Position numbers and translations under genes: made by a program. Under the pieces are notes generated by a model, which had not been told where the DNA came from, searched no databases, and worked only from the letters and a program-made list of their open reading frames with translations. DNA of 64,000 nt from Halobacillus naozhouensis (GTDB taxonomy: Bacteria; Bacillota; Bacilli; Bacillales; Halobacillaceae), in contig NZ_CP121671.1 of the NCBI RefSeq assembly GCF_029714185.1, forward strand, positions 558,001-622,000, written 5' to 3'. Positions within the stretch are counted from its first letter, which is position 1. The number at the start of each line of letters is the position of its first letter. Shown piece by piece: positions 9,728-17,853 of this stretch.

Positions 9728-11728
9728 ATGAACCATAACGAAGCAGAAGAAGTCATCAAAGACCTTCGCAAAAAACTTAACCAGTATAACTATGAATATC
9801 ACACGCTGGACAACCCTAGTGTCTCGGACTATGAATATGATCAAAAGATGCGGGAACTGCTTGATTTAGAGGCGCAATTTCCGGCTCTTGTCACAGCGGA
9901 CTCACCTTCACAGCGTGTGGGGGACGAGCCTCTGGAGGCCTTTCAGAAAGTGCGGCACAATGTCCCCATGCTCAGTCTCGGAAATGCCTTTAATGAACAG
10001 GAGCTAAGAGATTTTGACCGCCGAGCTCGTCAAGGTACTGGGGAAGACGTTACGTATGTTTGCGAATTGAAAATTGACGGTCTTGCTGTTTCGTTACGCT
10101 ATGAGGAAGGAGTCCTTGTTCGTGGGGCTACTCGGGGCGATGGCACAGTAGGAGAAGATATTACTAAGAATTTGCGTACCATTCGCAGCATTCCGCTTCG
10201 ATTGCAACAGCCTGAGACCATTGAGATACGCGGTGAAGCGTTTATGCCGAAGAAGTCATTTCTGGCTTTAAACGAGGCACGTGAAAATAATGGAGATGAG
10301 CCATTTGCAAACCCGAGGAACGCAGCCGCAGGTTCACTAAGACAACTTGACCCGAAGATTGCGGCAAAGCGTAATTTGGATATTTTCTTATATGGAGTCG
10401 GAGAGTGGCAGGGTGAAACAAAACGTTCTCACAGTGAACGACTGGAAGAGTTGAAAAATCTGGGATTGAAAACGAACCCGGAATGGAAAAAGTGTAACGA
10501 TATTGATGAAGTGATCGACTATGTTCATAGCTGGGTAGAGCGCCGTCCCGATCTGGATTATGAAATCGATGGAATTGTCATTAAAGTTGATCGCCTGGAC
10601 CAGCAGGAAGCCCTTGGATTCACAGCCAAAAGTCCACGCTGGGCGACTGCCTACAAATTCCCGGCTGAAGAGGCTGTTACTAAACTTACCGATATCGAAT
10701 TAAGTGTCGGTCGAACCGGCGTCGTCACTCCAACTGCTATCCTTGACCCTGTAAAGGTTGCCGGAACGACTGTTCAGCGGGCTTCGCTGCACAATGAAGA
10801 TTTAATCCGTGAGAAGGATATCCGCATAGGGGATACTGTAGTGATTAAAAAAGCAGGCGATATTATTCCAGAAGTCGTCCGAGTGCATATAGACGAGCGT
10901 TCGGGTGAGGAAGAACCTTTTCATATGCCGGAGTATTGTCCAGCTTGTGATAGCAAATTGGTCCGGTTGGAAGAAGAGGTGGCGTTAAGGTGCATTAATC
11001 CTAACTGTGATGCCCAGCTGCAAGAGGCTTTAATCCATTTTGTTTCACGAAATGCCATGGACATTGAAGGGTTAGGAGAAAAAGTAATTATCCAGCTTTT
11101 CAACGAACAATTGATTGATAACATTGCGGACCTTTATAGATTGGAAAAAGAAGAGTTACTTAAACTTGAGCGTATGGGTGAAAAATCTGTCGAAAATTTG
11201 TTGAATGCTATTGAACAATCAAAAGAAAATTCTTTAGAGCGTCTATTATTCGGTCTGGGAGTCCGTTATGTCGGGACTAAAGCAGCCAACACGCTTGCGC
11301 AGGAATTTGAAACAATGGCGAGCCTTGTGGAAGCGAGTGAAGAAAGATTGGTTCAAGTTCCTGAAATCGGTGAAAAAATGGCCGACTCTATTGCACGTTA
11401 TTTTTCCAAACCTCAGGTCATCCAGTTGTTGGAGGAATTGGAGGATATTGAAATGAACATGGAATACAAGGGACCGAAGAAAAACGACGGGCCGGAAGAC
11501 TCTCCTTTCAAAGGAAAGACAGTCGTACTTACAGGAAAGATGGAACACTATACGCGGTCTGAAGCCAAGAATATCGTTCAAAATCTTGGGGGGAAAGTAA
11601 CTGGGAGCATCAGTAAAAATACTGATCTGTTAATTGCCGGAGAAGATGCTGGTTCAAAGTACACAAAAGCTGAACAGCTTGGTGTTAATATTTGGGATGA
11701 AGAAGAATTTGCGAAAGCTTTAACATAA
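9728..11728 (+). CDS. ligA: NAD+-dependent DNA ligase LigA
   Basis: This is the essential replicative nick-sealing ligase. The 666-residue product has the Ia/adenylation domain with the AMP-accepting Lys115 in KIDG (115-118), an OB-fold segment, a four-Cys zinc finger (CPACDSK...CINPNC), helix-hairpin-helix repeats, and a C-terminal BRCT domain (about 590-666, FKGKTVVLTGKM). Length and order are normal. It follows pcrA by 15 bases and precedes camS by 72 bases. A weak AT-rich inverted repeat, CAAAAAAT/ATTTTTTG, lies at 11739-11774. Confidence 0.98.
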   Translation: MNHNEAEEVIKDLRKKLNQYNYEYHTLDNPSVSDYEYDQKMRELLDLEAQFPALVTADSPSQRVGDEPLEAFQKVRHNVPMLSLGNAFNEQELRDFDRRARQGTGEDVTYVCELKIDGLAVSLRYEEGVLVRGATRGDGTVGEDITKNLRTIRSIPLRLQQPETIEIRGEAFMPKKSFLALNEARENNGDEPFANPRNAAAGSLRQLDPKIAAKRNLDIFLYGVGEWQGETKRSHSERLEELKNLGLKTNPEWKKCNDIDEVIDYVHSWVERRPDLDYEIDGIVIKVDRLDQQEALGFTAKSPRWATAYKFPAEEAVTKLTDIELSVGRTGVVTPTAILDPVKVAGTTVQRASLHNEDLIREKDIRIGDTVVIKKAGDIIPEVVRVHIDERSGEEEPFHMPEYCPACDSKLVRLEEEVALRCINPNCDAQLQEALIHFVSRNAMDIEGLGEKVIIQLFNEQLIDNIADLYRLEKEELLKLERMGEKSVENLLNAIEQSKENSLERLLFGLGVRYVGTKAANTLAQEFETMASLVEASEERLVQVPEIGEKMADSIARYFSKPQVIQLLEELEDIEMNMEYKGPKKNDGPEDSPFKGKTVVLTGKMEHYTRSEAKNIVQNLGGKVTGSISKNTDLLIAGEDAGSKYTKAEQLGVNIWDEEEFAKALT

Positions 11729-11800
11729 GAAGGGCGTTCAAAAAATGGCTATCGATTGTTCGGTGATTTTTTGGGCAGCTCCTAATAGGGAGTGGAATAA

Positions 11801-12946
11801 ATGAGGAAGCTGCACCTGCTTTTACTTAGTAGCTTGCTTCTTGTAAGCGCATGTACACCCGTTTACGATAATACGGATGAAGTGGTTCGTGAAACGGGAA
11901 GTGATAATAATAACCAGTCAGCCATCATACCAAACTATAGTCTTTCCGATCAAACTTATCGGATGATTTTGACAGAAGACAGTGCGAAAGTTTCTTCTGC
12001 CCCTGGTGTAACGACCAACCAGATGGATAATCGCTTAGATATTGCGGCGTTTGAAAATGGCCTGCGTCGCCATTCTAAAGAATATTTCAGTCCGAAGAAA
12101 TATTACTTTCAGCCTGGCCAGACCTTAACGGATTCCGATTTGTTAAACTGGCTTTCGCGTAAATCGGAGGACAATCCTAAGGGGCTGAATCCTGTGTTGG
12201 ATGAGGATAAAGCGTCTGAAAAAGATTTCCGCAGCAAACCTCGCTACATTTCAAATATTATCGAACAAGATTATCTTGTTCGAAAGGAAGATAATGTGGT
12301 CGAAGTAGCAGGAGTTACCATTGGAATATCTATGCGATCAGTGTACAACTTTACTGCGGATGGGCGGGAGTACTCCGAAAATTTATCGACTGAAAAAGTA
12401 TTAGCAAAAGGGAAAGAATATGCCAATACTATTCTGAAACGACTTCGTGAAAAAGAGACGCTTCAAGGGGTTCCTATCGTATTTGCGATTTTTGAAGAAG
12501 AGCGCGACAACGCAAAAACTGCCGGGAATTTCTTAAGCAAGACCTACGTGGAAGCCTCTGAAAATTCGATAGGTGATTGGAAGTCAATCCAAGAAAATTA
12601 TGTTCTCTTTCCTTCAGATGAAGCTGAAGAGAACTACTTTGATCATGCCAAGCTATTTTCTGATTTCCGCGTTCAGGTTTCGGATTACTTCCCGAATTTC
12701 GTAGGTATGATTGCAAATGGATTTTATATTGATCAAGAGCTTAAAAAGGTAGAGATTGATATTCCGATTCAATTCCGTTCACAGTCAGAAGTCGTCGGTT
12801 TTACTCAATATATCTATAGTCTCGTTATGGAAATGTTTGAGGATCACTATGCTGTCCAAGTAAGAATTAAGAGTATGGATCAACAGGAAAGCCTCATCGT
12901 TAAAGAGCCAGGTAACGAGAAACCGTATATTTATATTTATGATTAA
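11801..12946 (+). CDS. camS: CamS family sex pheromone lipoprotein (YerH)
   Basis: The 381-residue lipoprotein precursor has the hydrophobic signal LHLLLLSSLLLVS and lipobox SAC at Cys18, so it should be exported and anchored to the outer membrane leaflet. The rest is the CamS/YerH fold (VAGVTIGISMRSVYNF, PNFVGMIANGFY). In enterococci and staphylococci the cleaved signal peptide of CamS-like proteins is a conjugation pheromone; in Bacillaceae the role is unknown. It is syntenic with B. subtilis yerH. AGGGAG precedes the ATG. Confidence 0.93.
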   Translation: MRKLHLLLLSSLLLVSACTPVYDNTDEVVRETGSDNNNQSAIIPNYSLSDQTYRMILTEDSAKVSSAPGVTTNQMDNRLDIAAFENGLRRHSKEYFSPKKYYFQPGQTLTDSDLLNWLSRKSEDNPKGLNPVLDEDKASEKDFRSKPRYISNIIEQDYLVRKEDNVVEVAGVTIGISMRSVYNFTADGREYSENLSTEKVLAKGKEYANTILKRLREKETLQGVPIVFAIFEEERDNAKTAGNFLSKTYVEASENSIGDWKSIQENYVLFPSDEAEENYFDHAKLFSDFRVQVSDYFPNFVGMIANGFYIDQELKKVEIDIPIQFRSQSEVVGFTQYIYSLVMEMFEDHYAVQVRIKSMDQQESLIVKEPGNEKPYIYIYD

Positions 12947-13041
12947 CTTGCAAATCCCCGATGTATCGCGGCTTTCAGCTTGGAGAGAAGCCTCGTATTT
13001 TTCTTTATAAGCTTATATAGTGCTAGGCACGGGTGATAAAA

Positions 13042-13087
13042 GCTAATCCTCTCTTATTTCTGAACGAAGAGAGGATTAGCCTTTTTT
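13042..13087 (+). terminator. Rho-independent terminator downstream of camS
   Basis: A 14-bp perfect stem GCTAATCCTCTCTT/AAGAGAGGATTAGC with an 11-base loop is followed by CTTTTTT. It ends the pcrB-pcrA-ligA-camS unit. Confidence 0.93.
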
Positions 13088-13184
13088 AGTTCATTTTATC
13101 GATCTCTTCTGATTGAAACAAAAGGTTTTTTTATAAATCATAATTGTTTTTAAAAAGACAAATTAAGCAGATGAGAGCCGTTGA

Positions 13185-13305
13185 TACACACGAAGACTCC
13201 TACGGTAAAAGCGAGACGAGAGAGACCCCGCAGAACGAAACGATAGTGGAGTTAAAGGAGGCTCACTGGCTGCCCGTGGAAAGCGAAGTGTGTATCACCG
13301 GCTGA
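13185..13305 (+). repeat. Dispersed Bacillaceae intergenic repeat, copy A
   Basis: A non-coding block of about 120 bases. Its hallmarks are CGAAGACTCCTAC (13191-13203), GAGACCCCGCAG, GGAGGCTCAC (13257-13266), TGCCCGTGG and AAGCGAAGTGT (13281-13291). The same ordered blocks occur in reverse orientation at 15205-15318. I recognise the pattern as an intergenic repeat common in Bacillaceae genomes; its function is not established. The block fills most of the 640-base gap between camS and rocA, where I see no gene. Confidence 0.75.
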
Positions 13306-13509
13306 CCCAGATAGCAACAATCTAAAATCTTTGCCTCTAGAAGGCTATATCTCTAGGATAACAATAAAAAAAACTGAATTTCAGAAAACACCAAAATGCC
13401 GAAATCGTTCAATTCAGCATGTCTATAATCATAATCCGGTTAAGAAGATAAAATAAATTTGGAAAGGATATAGTTTGAAGTAGGTAAGGAGTTACGATAA
13501 AATAATTTG

Positions 13510-13523
13510 TGGAAGCGCTTAAA
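13510..13523 (+). promoter_or_regulatory. cre-like CcpA operator before rocA
   Basis: TGGAAGCGCTTAAA has the perfect AAGCGCTT core and agrees with the cre consensus TGWAARCGYTWNCW at 12 of 14 positions. It lies 67 bases before the rocA start, where catabolite control of proline/arginine breakdown would be reasonable. The regulatory role is inferred. Confidence 0.4.
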
Positions 13524-13589
13524 TTGGTAATTTTCACACAATTTACAAAGCTTCAAACCCCATAACTCACTACAGGAGGTTGTTTTAGC

Positions 13590-15140
13590 ATGGTCGTACC
13601 ATACAAACATGAACCATTTACTGATTTTAGCTTGGATGAGAATCGCAGAGCGCTAGAGGCTGAGATTAAAAATGTTGAAGCTGATCTAGGCAATGATTAC
13701 CCTCTTATTATTGGCGGAGAACGCATTATGACAGACAACAAGATTGAAGTTGTCAATCCCGCTAATAAGAAAGAAGTTATTGGTTATGTTTCAAAAGCGA
13801 ACCAGGATCTCGCTGAAAAAGCCCACAAAATTGCAGACGAAACTTTCCAGTGGTGGCGCAAGACAAAGGCGCAATTCCGTGCTGATATCTTATTTCGTGC
13901 AGCGTCCATTATTCGGCGTCGCAAGCATGAATTTACCGCCCATCTTGTAAAAGAAGGTGGAAAGCCATGGAAGGAAGCGGATGCTGATACAGCGGAAGCG
14001 ATCGACTTCATGGAGTATTATGGACGTCAAATGCTTGAAATCGATAAAGGGGTAGAGGTAAACTCCCGCCCTATTGAAAACAACCGTTTCCACTACATTT
14101 CCCTTGGAGTCGGAGTTGTGATTTCCCCGTGGAACTTCCTGTTTGCTATTATGGCAGGTACTACAGTGGCTTCAATGGTTTCTGGAAACACGGTATTGCT
14201 TAAACCAGCAAGCTCGACTCCTATTATTGCTTATAAAATGATGGAAGTGCTTGAAGAAGCAGGTCTGCCGGCTGGAGTTATTAACTATATTCCTGGCAGC
14301 GGAAAAGAAGTTGGGGATTATCTCGTTGATCATCCGCGCACACGCTTTGTCAGCTTTACAGGCTCGCGCGAAGTTGGGACAAGAATTTTTGAACGGGCTG
14401 CCAAAGTACAGCCAGGTCAAAAGTGGCTGAAGCGTACGATTATCGAAATGGGTGGGAAAGATACTATTGTCGTAGACAAGGAGTCAGATTTAGAGCTGGC
14501 TGCAGATGCGATTACGTATTCTGCTTTTGGATTCTCCGGACAGAAATGCTCGGCCTGCTCACGAGTAGTGGCTCACGAAGACATCTATGACGAACTTTTA
14601 GATAAAGTGGTAAGTAAGACGAAAGAATCGGTCTCTTACGGCGATCCGGCAGCACACGACACTTATATGGGGCCGGTTATTGACCAGGCTGCCTACGATA
14701 AGATTTTAAGCTACATTGATATTGGGAAAGAAGAAGGAAAGCTGCTGGCAGGAGGTAAAGGAAATGACAGTAAAGGCTGGTTTATCGAGCCGACTGTTTT
14801 TGCCGACCTGAAACCAGATGCAAGAATTATGCAGGAAGAAATATTTGGTCCCGTCGTTGGCTTTACAAAAGCGAAGTCCTTCGACGAAGCGATCGACATA
14901 GCAAACAATACAGATTACGGTCTGACTGGTGCAGTTATCTCGAACAATCGCTCACACATTGAACAAGCTCGTGAAGACTTCCAAGTTGGTAACTTGTATT
15001 TTAACCGCGGCTGTACAGCAGCAATCGTCGGGTATCATCCGTTTGGAGGATTCAACATGTCGGGTACGGACTCAAAAGCTGGCGGACCAGATTATTTGAT
15101 TCATCACATGCAAGGTAAGACAACTTCCGAAATGCTGTAA
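13590..15140 (+). CDS. rocA: L-glutamate gamma-semialdehyde (P5C) dehydrogenase
   Basis: This aldehyde dehydrogenase oxidises glutamate semialdehyde, formed from pyrroline-5-carboxylate, to glutamate with NAD+, the last step of proline and arginine catabolism. The 516 residues fit RocA/PutC. Catalytic Glu286 lies in IEMGGKD and Cys320 in GQKCSAC; the NAD-binding SFTGSREVGTRI and the C-terminal FGGFNMSGTDSKAGG are also visible. CAGGAGG lies upstream of the ATG. No proline dehydrogenase gene is present in the window; a proline-type symporter follows. The gene sits between two inverted copies of a dispersed repeat. Confidence 0.95.
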   Translation: MVVPYKHEPFTDFSLDENRRALEAEIKNVEADLGNDYPLIIGGERIMTDNKIEVVNPANKKEVIGYVSKANQDLAEKAHKIADETFQWWRKTKAQFRADILFRAASIIRRRKHEFTAHLVKEGGKPWKEADADTAEAIDFMEYYGRQMLEIDKGVEVNSRPIENNRFHYISLGVGVVISPWNFLFAIMAGTTVASMVSGNTVLLKPASSTPIIAYKMMEVLEEAGLPAGVINYIPGSGKEVGDYLVDHPRTRFVSFTGSREVGTRIFERAAKVQPGQKWLKRTIIEMGGKDTIVVDKESDLELAADAITYSAFGFSGQKCSACSRVVAHEDIYDELLDKVVSKTKESVSYGDPAAHDTYMGPVIDQAAYDKILSYIDIGKEEGKLLAGGKGNDSKGWFIEPTVFADLKPDARIMQEEIFGPVVGFTKAKSFDEAIDIANNTDYGLTGAVISNNRSHIEQAREDFQVGNLYFNRGCTAAIVGYHPFGGFNMSGTDSKAGGPDYLIHHMQGKTTSEML

Positions 15141-15150
15141 TAATATGAGT

Positions 15151-15192
15151 AAAAGAACCTCTTTCCGTATACTGACGGAAAGAGGTTCTTTT
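15151..15192 (+). terminator. Strong terminator after rocA
   Basis: An 18-bp stem AAAAGAACCTCTTTCCGT paired with ACGGAAAGAGGTTCTTTT around a 6-base loop. It is flanked by A and T runs, so it could work in both directions. It starts 10 bases after the rocA stop. Confidence 0.93.
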
Positions 15193-15204
15193 GAATGCCT
15201 AACC

Positions 15205-15318
15205 CGCGGTTGACCTACACTTCGCTTACCACGGGCAACCGGTGAGCCTCCTGCACCGTCACTTCGTTTCCGCCCTGGGGGCATCCCTTTGGCCGCTGTT
15301 TCTGTAGGAGTCTCCGTG
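15205..15318 (-). repeat. Dispersed Bacillaceae intergenic repeat, copy B (inverted)
   Basis: Read on the minus strand, this block has the same order of motifs as copy A: CGGAGACTCCTAC (15304-15316), a variable centre, GGAGGCTCAC, TGCCCGTGG and AAGCGAAGTGT (15218-15228). The ends are well conserved and the middle diverges. The rest of the gap up to 15556 is AT-rich and I see no gene there. Confidence 0.72.
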
Positions 15319-15556
15319 TTTAACAAATGATTAGAAGAGGTATCATTTTGGGGAGGTATATCCCTATTAATTTTAAACCCCATTGCCGCTTCGGAATTAG
15401 AGTTTTGAAATTGGTTCACATAAGGGAAATTTAGATGTTTTATGTAATCTTTTTTTATGAGATTTGATGTATAGATATTGTTTATAAGTGTCGAATGCCC
15501 GTATACAATCAATAGATTTGCATAATAATACAAAATAGGCTAAATAGACTAACTTT

Positions 15557-15585
15557 TTGCAATGTTCCTATTAATGTACTATGAT
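15557..15585 (+). promoter_or_regulatory. Sigma-A type promoter for the symporter unit
   Basis: TTGCAA and TATGAT are separated by 17 bases. The site lies about 100 bases before the small ORF at 15687 that leads the symporter gene. Confidence 0.55.
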
Positions 15586-15686
15586 ATAGTTGCACATATG
15601 TTTGGAATTTTCTACTTCTATGACTTTAGAATCAGATGTGCTTTTTGCATAGAAGTGCATAAAATGTGTGAAGTGGAGGTGAGATC

Positions 15687-15815
15687 GTGGTTGAACTATT
15701 ATCAATTGCAGCTCAATATTCTATTGCCGGACCAACGTGGTTTTGGTTATTCGTACCAATGCCAATCTTAATTATTCTATCAATTATTACACTATTTACT
15801 AAAAGGAGCGAATAA
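15687..15815 (+). CDS. Symporter small accessory-type membrane peptide (42 aa)
   Basis: A 42-residue ORF starting at GTG 15687, with GGAGGTGAG upstream. The product has a single hydrophobic helix with the core WFWLFVPMPILIILSIIT and a basic end (FTKRSE). It ends 6 bases before the symporter ATG, and the symporter ribosome site (AAAAGGAG) lies inside its last codons, so translation is probably coupled. A homologue with the same WxWLxxPMPxLIxLSIIT core precedes the second symporter at 24396-24503. This repeated pairing is the main evidence that the gene is real. The family resembles peptides annotated as symporter small accessory proteins; its action is inferred. Confidence 0.8.
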   Translation: MVELLSIAAQYSIAGPTWFWLFVPMPILIILSIITLFTKRSE

Positions 15816-15821
15816 TAAAAC

Positions 15822-17333
15822 ATGGATATACCAACGTTAATTACGTTTATTGTTTACTTAGTCGGTATGCTTTTAATTGGATTTGCTGCATATCGTTTAA
15901 CAAGTGATTTATCAGATTACGTATTAGGTGGACGTCGATTAGGCCCGGGAGTAGCCGCACTTAGTGCAGGCGCATCAGACATGAGTGGCTGGCTATTATT
16001 AGGACTGCCTGGTGCTGTTTATGCTTCTGGTTTGTCTGGAGCTTGGATCGGGGTAGGACTTGCTATTGGTGCCTACTTAAACTGGCAGTTTGTGGCACGT
16101 CGTCTGCGTATTTATACTGAGGTCGCAAAAGATTCTATAACGATTCCGGATTATTTGGAAAATCGTTTCCACGACAGTTCTCATTTATTACGTGTTATTT
16201 CTGCATTTGTCATCCTGTTATTCTTTACCTTCTATACTTCCTCTGGTATGGTGGCCGGTGCAAAATTGTTTCAGGCCTCATTTGAAATAAGTTATACACA
16301 GGCTTTATGGATTGGTGCAATTGTCACCATTTCTTATACCTTCTTAGGTGGGTTCCTGGCTGTTAGTTGGACAGACTTTGTACAAGGGATTCTAATGTTC
16401 TTGGCACTTATTGCAGTTCCAATTGTGGCCATTCAGCAACTTGGTGGCTGGAGTTCTGCAGTGGACGCTGTAGGAAATATAGATCCGACACATTTAAACA
16501 TGGTTCAAGGAGTTGGAGCCTTAACAATCATATCCTCACTTGCCTGGGGGCTCGGATATTTCGGTCAGCCGCATATCCTTGTACGTTTTATGGCGCTTCG
16601 TTCAGCTAAAGATGTGCCGAAAGCCCGCTTTATTGGAATGGGCTGGATGATTATTGGCCTTTATGGAGCGATCTTTACTGGTTTGTTCGGACTTGCCTTT
16701 ATTAATACACAAGACCTTGCAGGTTTAGCAGGATTTGGAGTAGAAGTCGTATCCCAAGACGGTATGCGGATGCTTGCAGACCCTGAAAAAATCTTTATTA
16801 CATTTTCCCAGATTCTGTTCCACCCTGTGATTGCAGGTATTCTATTAGCAGCGATCCTTTCTGCGATTATGAGTACCATTGACTCCCAATTGCTTGTATC
16901 TTCTTCTGCATTAGCAGAGGACTTCTACAAAGCGATCTTCCGTAAGAATGCCTCTGAGCGTGAATTGGTTTGGGTTGGGCGTGTGGCTGTTGCTACTATC
17001 GCTCTAATCGCGATCTTAATTGCCGGAAATCCGGGTAGTTCTGTACTTCAACTAGTATCTTATGCTTGGGCAGGATTTGGTGCTGCATTTGGACCACTGA
17101 TCATTTTATCCCTGTTTTGGAAAGGAATTACTCGTAATGGTGCGCTAGCTGGTATGATCGTTGGTGCGGTTACAGTAGTTGTTTGGGGAGACTTCTTAAG
17201 TGGTGGAATCTTTGATCTTTATGAGCTTGTACCAGGATTCCTGTTTAGTTTGATTGTATCTGTACTAGTAAGCTTGGCTGGTACGCCTTCTAAGGAAATA
17301 ATTGCAGAATTCGAAGAAGCAGAACGTCGCTAA
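15822..17333 (+). CDS. opuE: Na+/proline symporter (PutP/OpuE, SSS family)
   Basis: The 503-residue polytopic protein belongs to the sodium:solute symporter family, with about 13 predicted membrane helices. It carries the signatures GGRRLGPGVAALSAGASDMSG near the N-terminus and LSAIMSTIDSQLLVSSSALAED near residue 355. It should import proline with Na+, for osmoprotection or as a nutrient. The position before gatCAB matches B. subtilis opuE, while the nearby rocA would also suit a PutP role; sequence alone does not decide. The ATG is 6 bases after the small membrane peptide gene. A second close homologue is at 22916-24388. Confidence 0.92.
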   Translation: MDIPTLITFIVYLVGMLLIGFAAYRLTSDLSDYVLGGRRLGPGVAALSAGASDMSGWLLLGLPGAVYASGLSGAWIGVGLAIGAYLNWQFVARRLRIYTEVAKDSITIPDYLENRFHDSSHLLRVISAFVILLFFTFYTSSGMVAGAKLFQASFEISYTQALWIGAIVTISYTFLGGFLAVSWTDFVQGILMFLALIAVPIVAIQQLGGWSSAVDAVGNIDPTHLNMVQGVGALTIISSLAWGLGYFGQPHILVRFMALRSAKDVPKARFIGMGWMIIGLYGAIFTGLFGLAFINTQDLAGLAGFGVEVVSQDGMRMLADPEKIFITFSQILFHPVIAGILLAAILSAIMSTIDSQLLVSSSALAEDFYKAIFRKNASERELVWVGRVAVATIALIAILIAGNPGSSVLQLVSYAWAGFGAAFGPLIILSLFWKGITRNGALAGMIVGAVTVVVWGDFLSGGIFDLYELVPGFLFSLIVSVLVSLAGTPSKEIIAEFEEAERR

Positions 17334-17344
17334 GACAGGATAGG

Positions 17345-17380
17345 AAGAGCTCTCGGCTATTTGCCTGGGGCTCTTTTTTT
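17345..17380 (+). terminator. Terminator after the symporter gene
   Basis: An imperfect stem, AAGAGC with GGCTCTT plus an inner CGGC/GCC segment, is followed by eight T. Confidence 0.8.
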
Positions 17381-17482
17381 TGAAAAATACTATTTCCCCA
17401 TATGTCACGTTTTCCTTTTTTTATAGGGTAAAACAATCAGCATTGATTTATGTTAAAATAGGAAAAGTGAAAACTGGTCTGT

Positions 17483-17512
17483 TTGCATACTAAATTAGCT
17501 TTTTGGTATGAT
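17483..17512 (+). promoter_or_regulatory. Sigma-A type promoter for gatCAB
   Basis: TTGCAT and TATGAT are separated by 18 bases, ending 35 bases before the gatC ATG. Confidence 0.55.
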
Positions 17513-17547
17513 CATATATTATGTGTGTTCGAATGGAGGTAACAGAA

Positions 17548-17838
17548 ATGTCCCGTATTAGCAAAGATGAAGTAAAACATGTGGCGCATTTAGCGCGTCT
17601 CTCCATTAATGAAGAAGAGGCGGATATGTTTACGAAACAGCTTGACGACATTATTATGTATGCCGAGCAATTGAATGAATTGGATACAGATGGAGTCGAG
17701 CCGACAACTCACGTCCTTGATTTACAAAATGTGATGCGTAAAGATGAGCCAAAGAAATGGATTACTAAAGAAGAAGCACTAAAAAATGCACCGGATAAAC
17801 AAGATGGGCAATTTAAAGTACCATCAATTTTAGAATAG
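17548..17838 (+). CDS. gatC: Asp/Glu-tRNA(Asn/Gln) amidotransferase subunit C
   Basis: GatC is the small stabilising subunit of the GatCAB complex that converts misacylated Glu-tRNA(Gln) or Asp-tRNA(Asn) to the correct amide form. The 96-residue product begins MSRISKDEVKHVAHLARLS and contains the typical TTHV segment. The ATG at 17548, with GGAGG 9 bases upstream, is preferred over the ATG at 17521, which would add a 9-residue extension not seen in the family. gatA follows after 15 bases. Confidence 0.96.
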   Translation: MSRISKDEVKHVAHLARLSINEEEADMFTKQLDDIIMYAEQLNELDTDGVEPTTHVLDLQNVMRKDEPKKWITKEEALKNAPDKQDGQFKVPSILE

Positions 17839-17853
17839 GAGGGGGTGTAAGTT

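Noticed and set aside
11739..11774. The CAAAAAAT/ATTTTTTG inverted repeat between ligA and camS as a terminator
   Set aside because: The stem is only A-T apart from the end pair and too weak; camS is probably read through from ligA.
15072..15533. A 153-codon minus-strand ORF after rocA
   Set aside because: It runs through the rocA 3' end, the terminator and the dispersed repeat; such ORFs over this repeat are commonly spurious.
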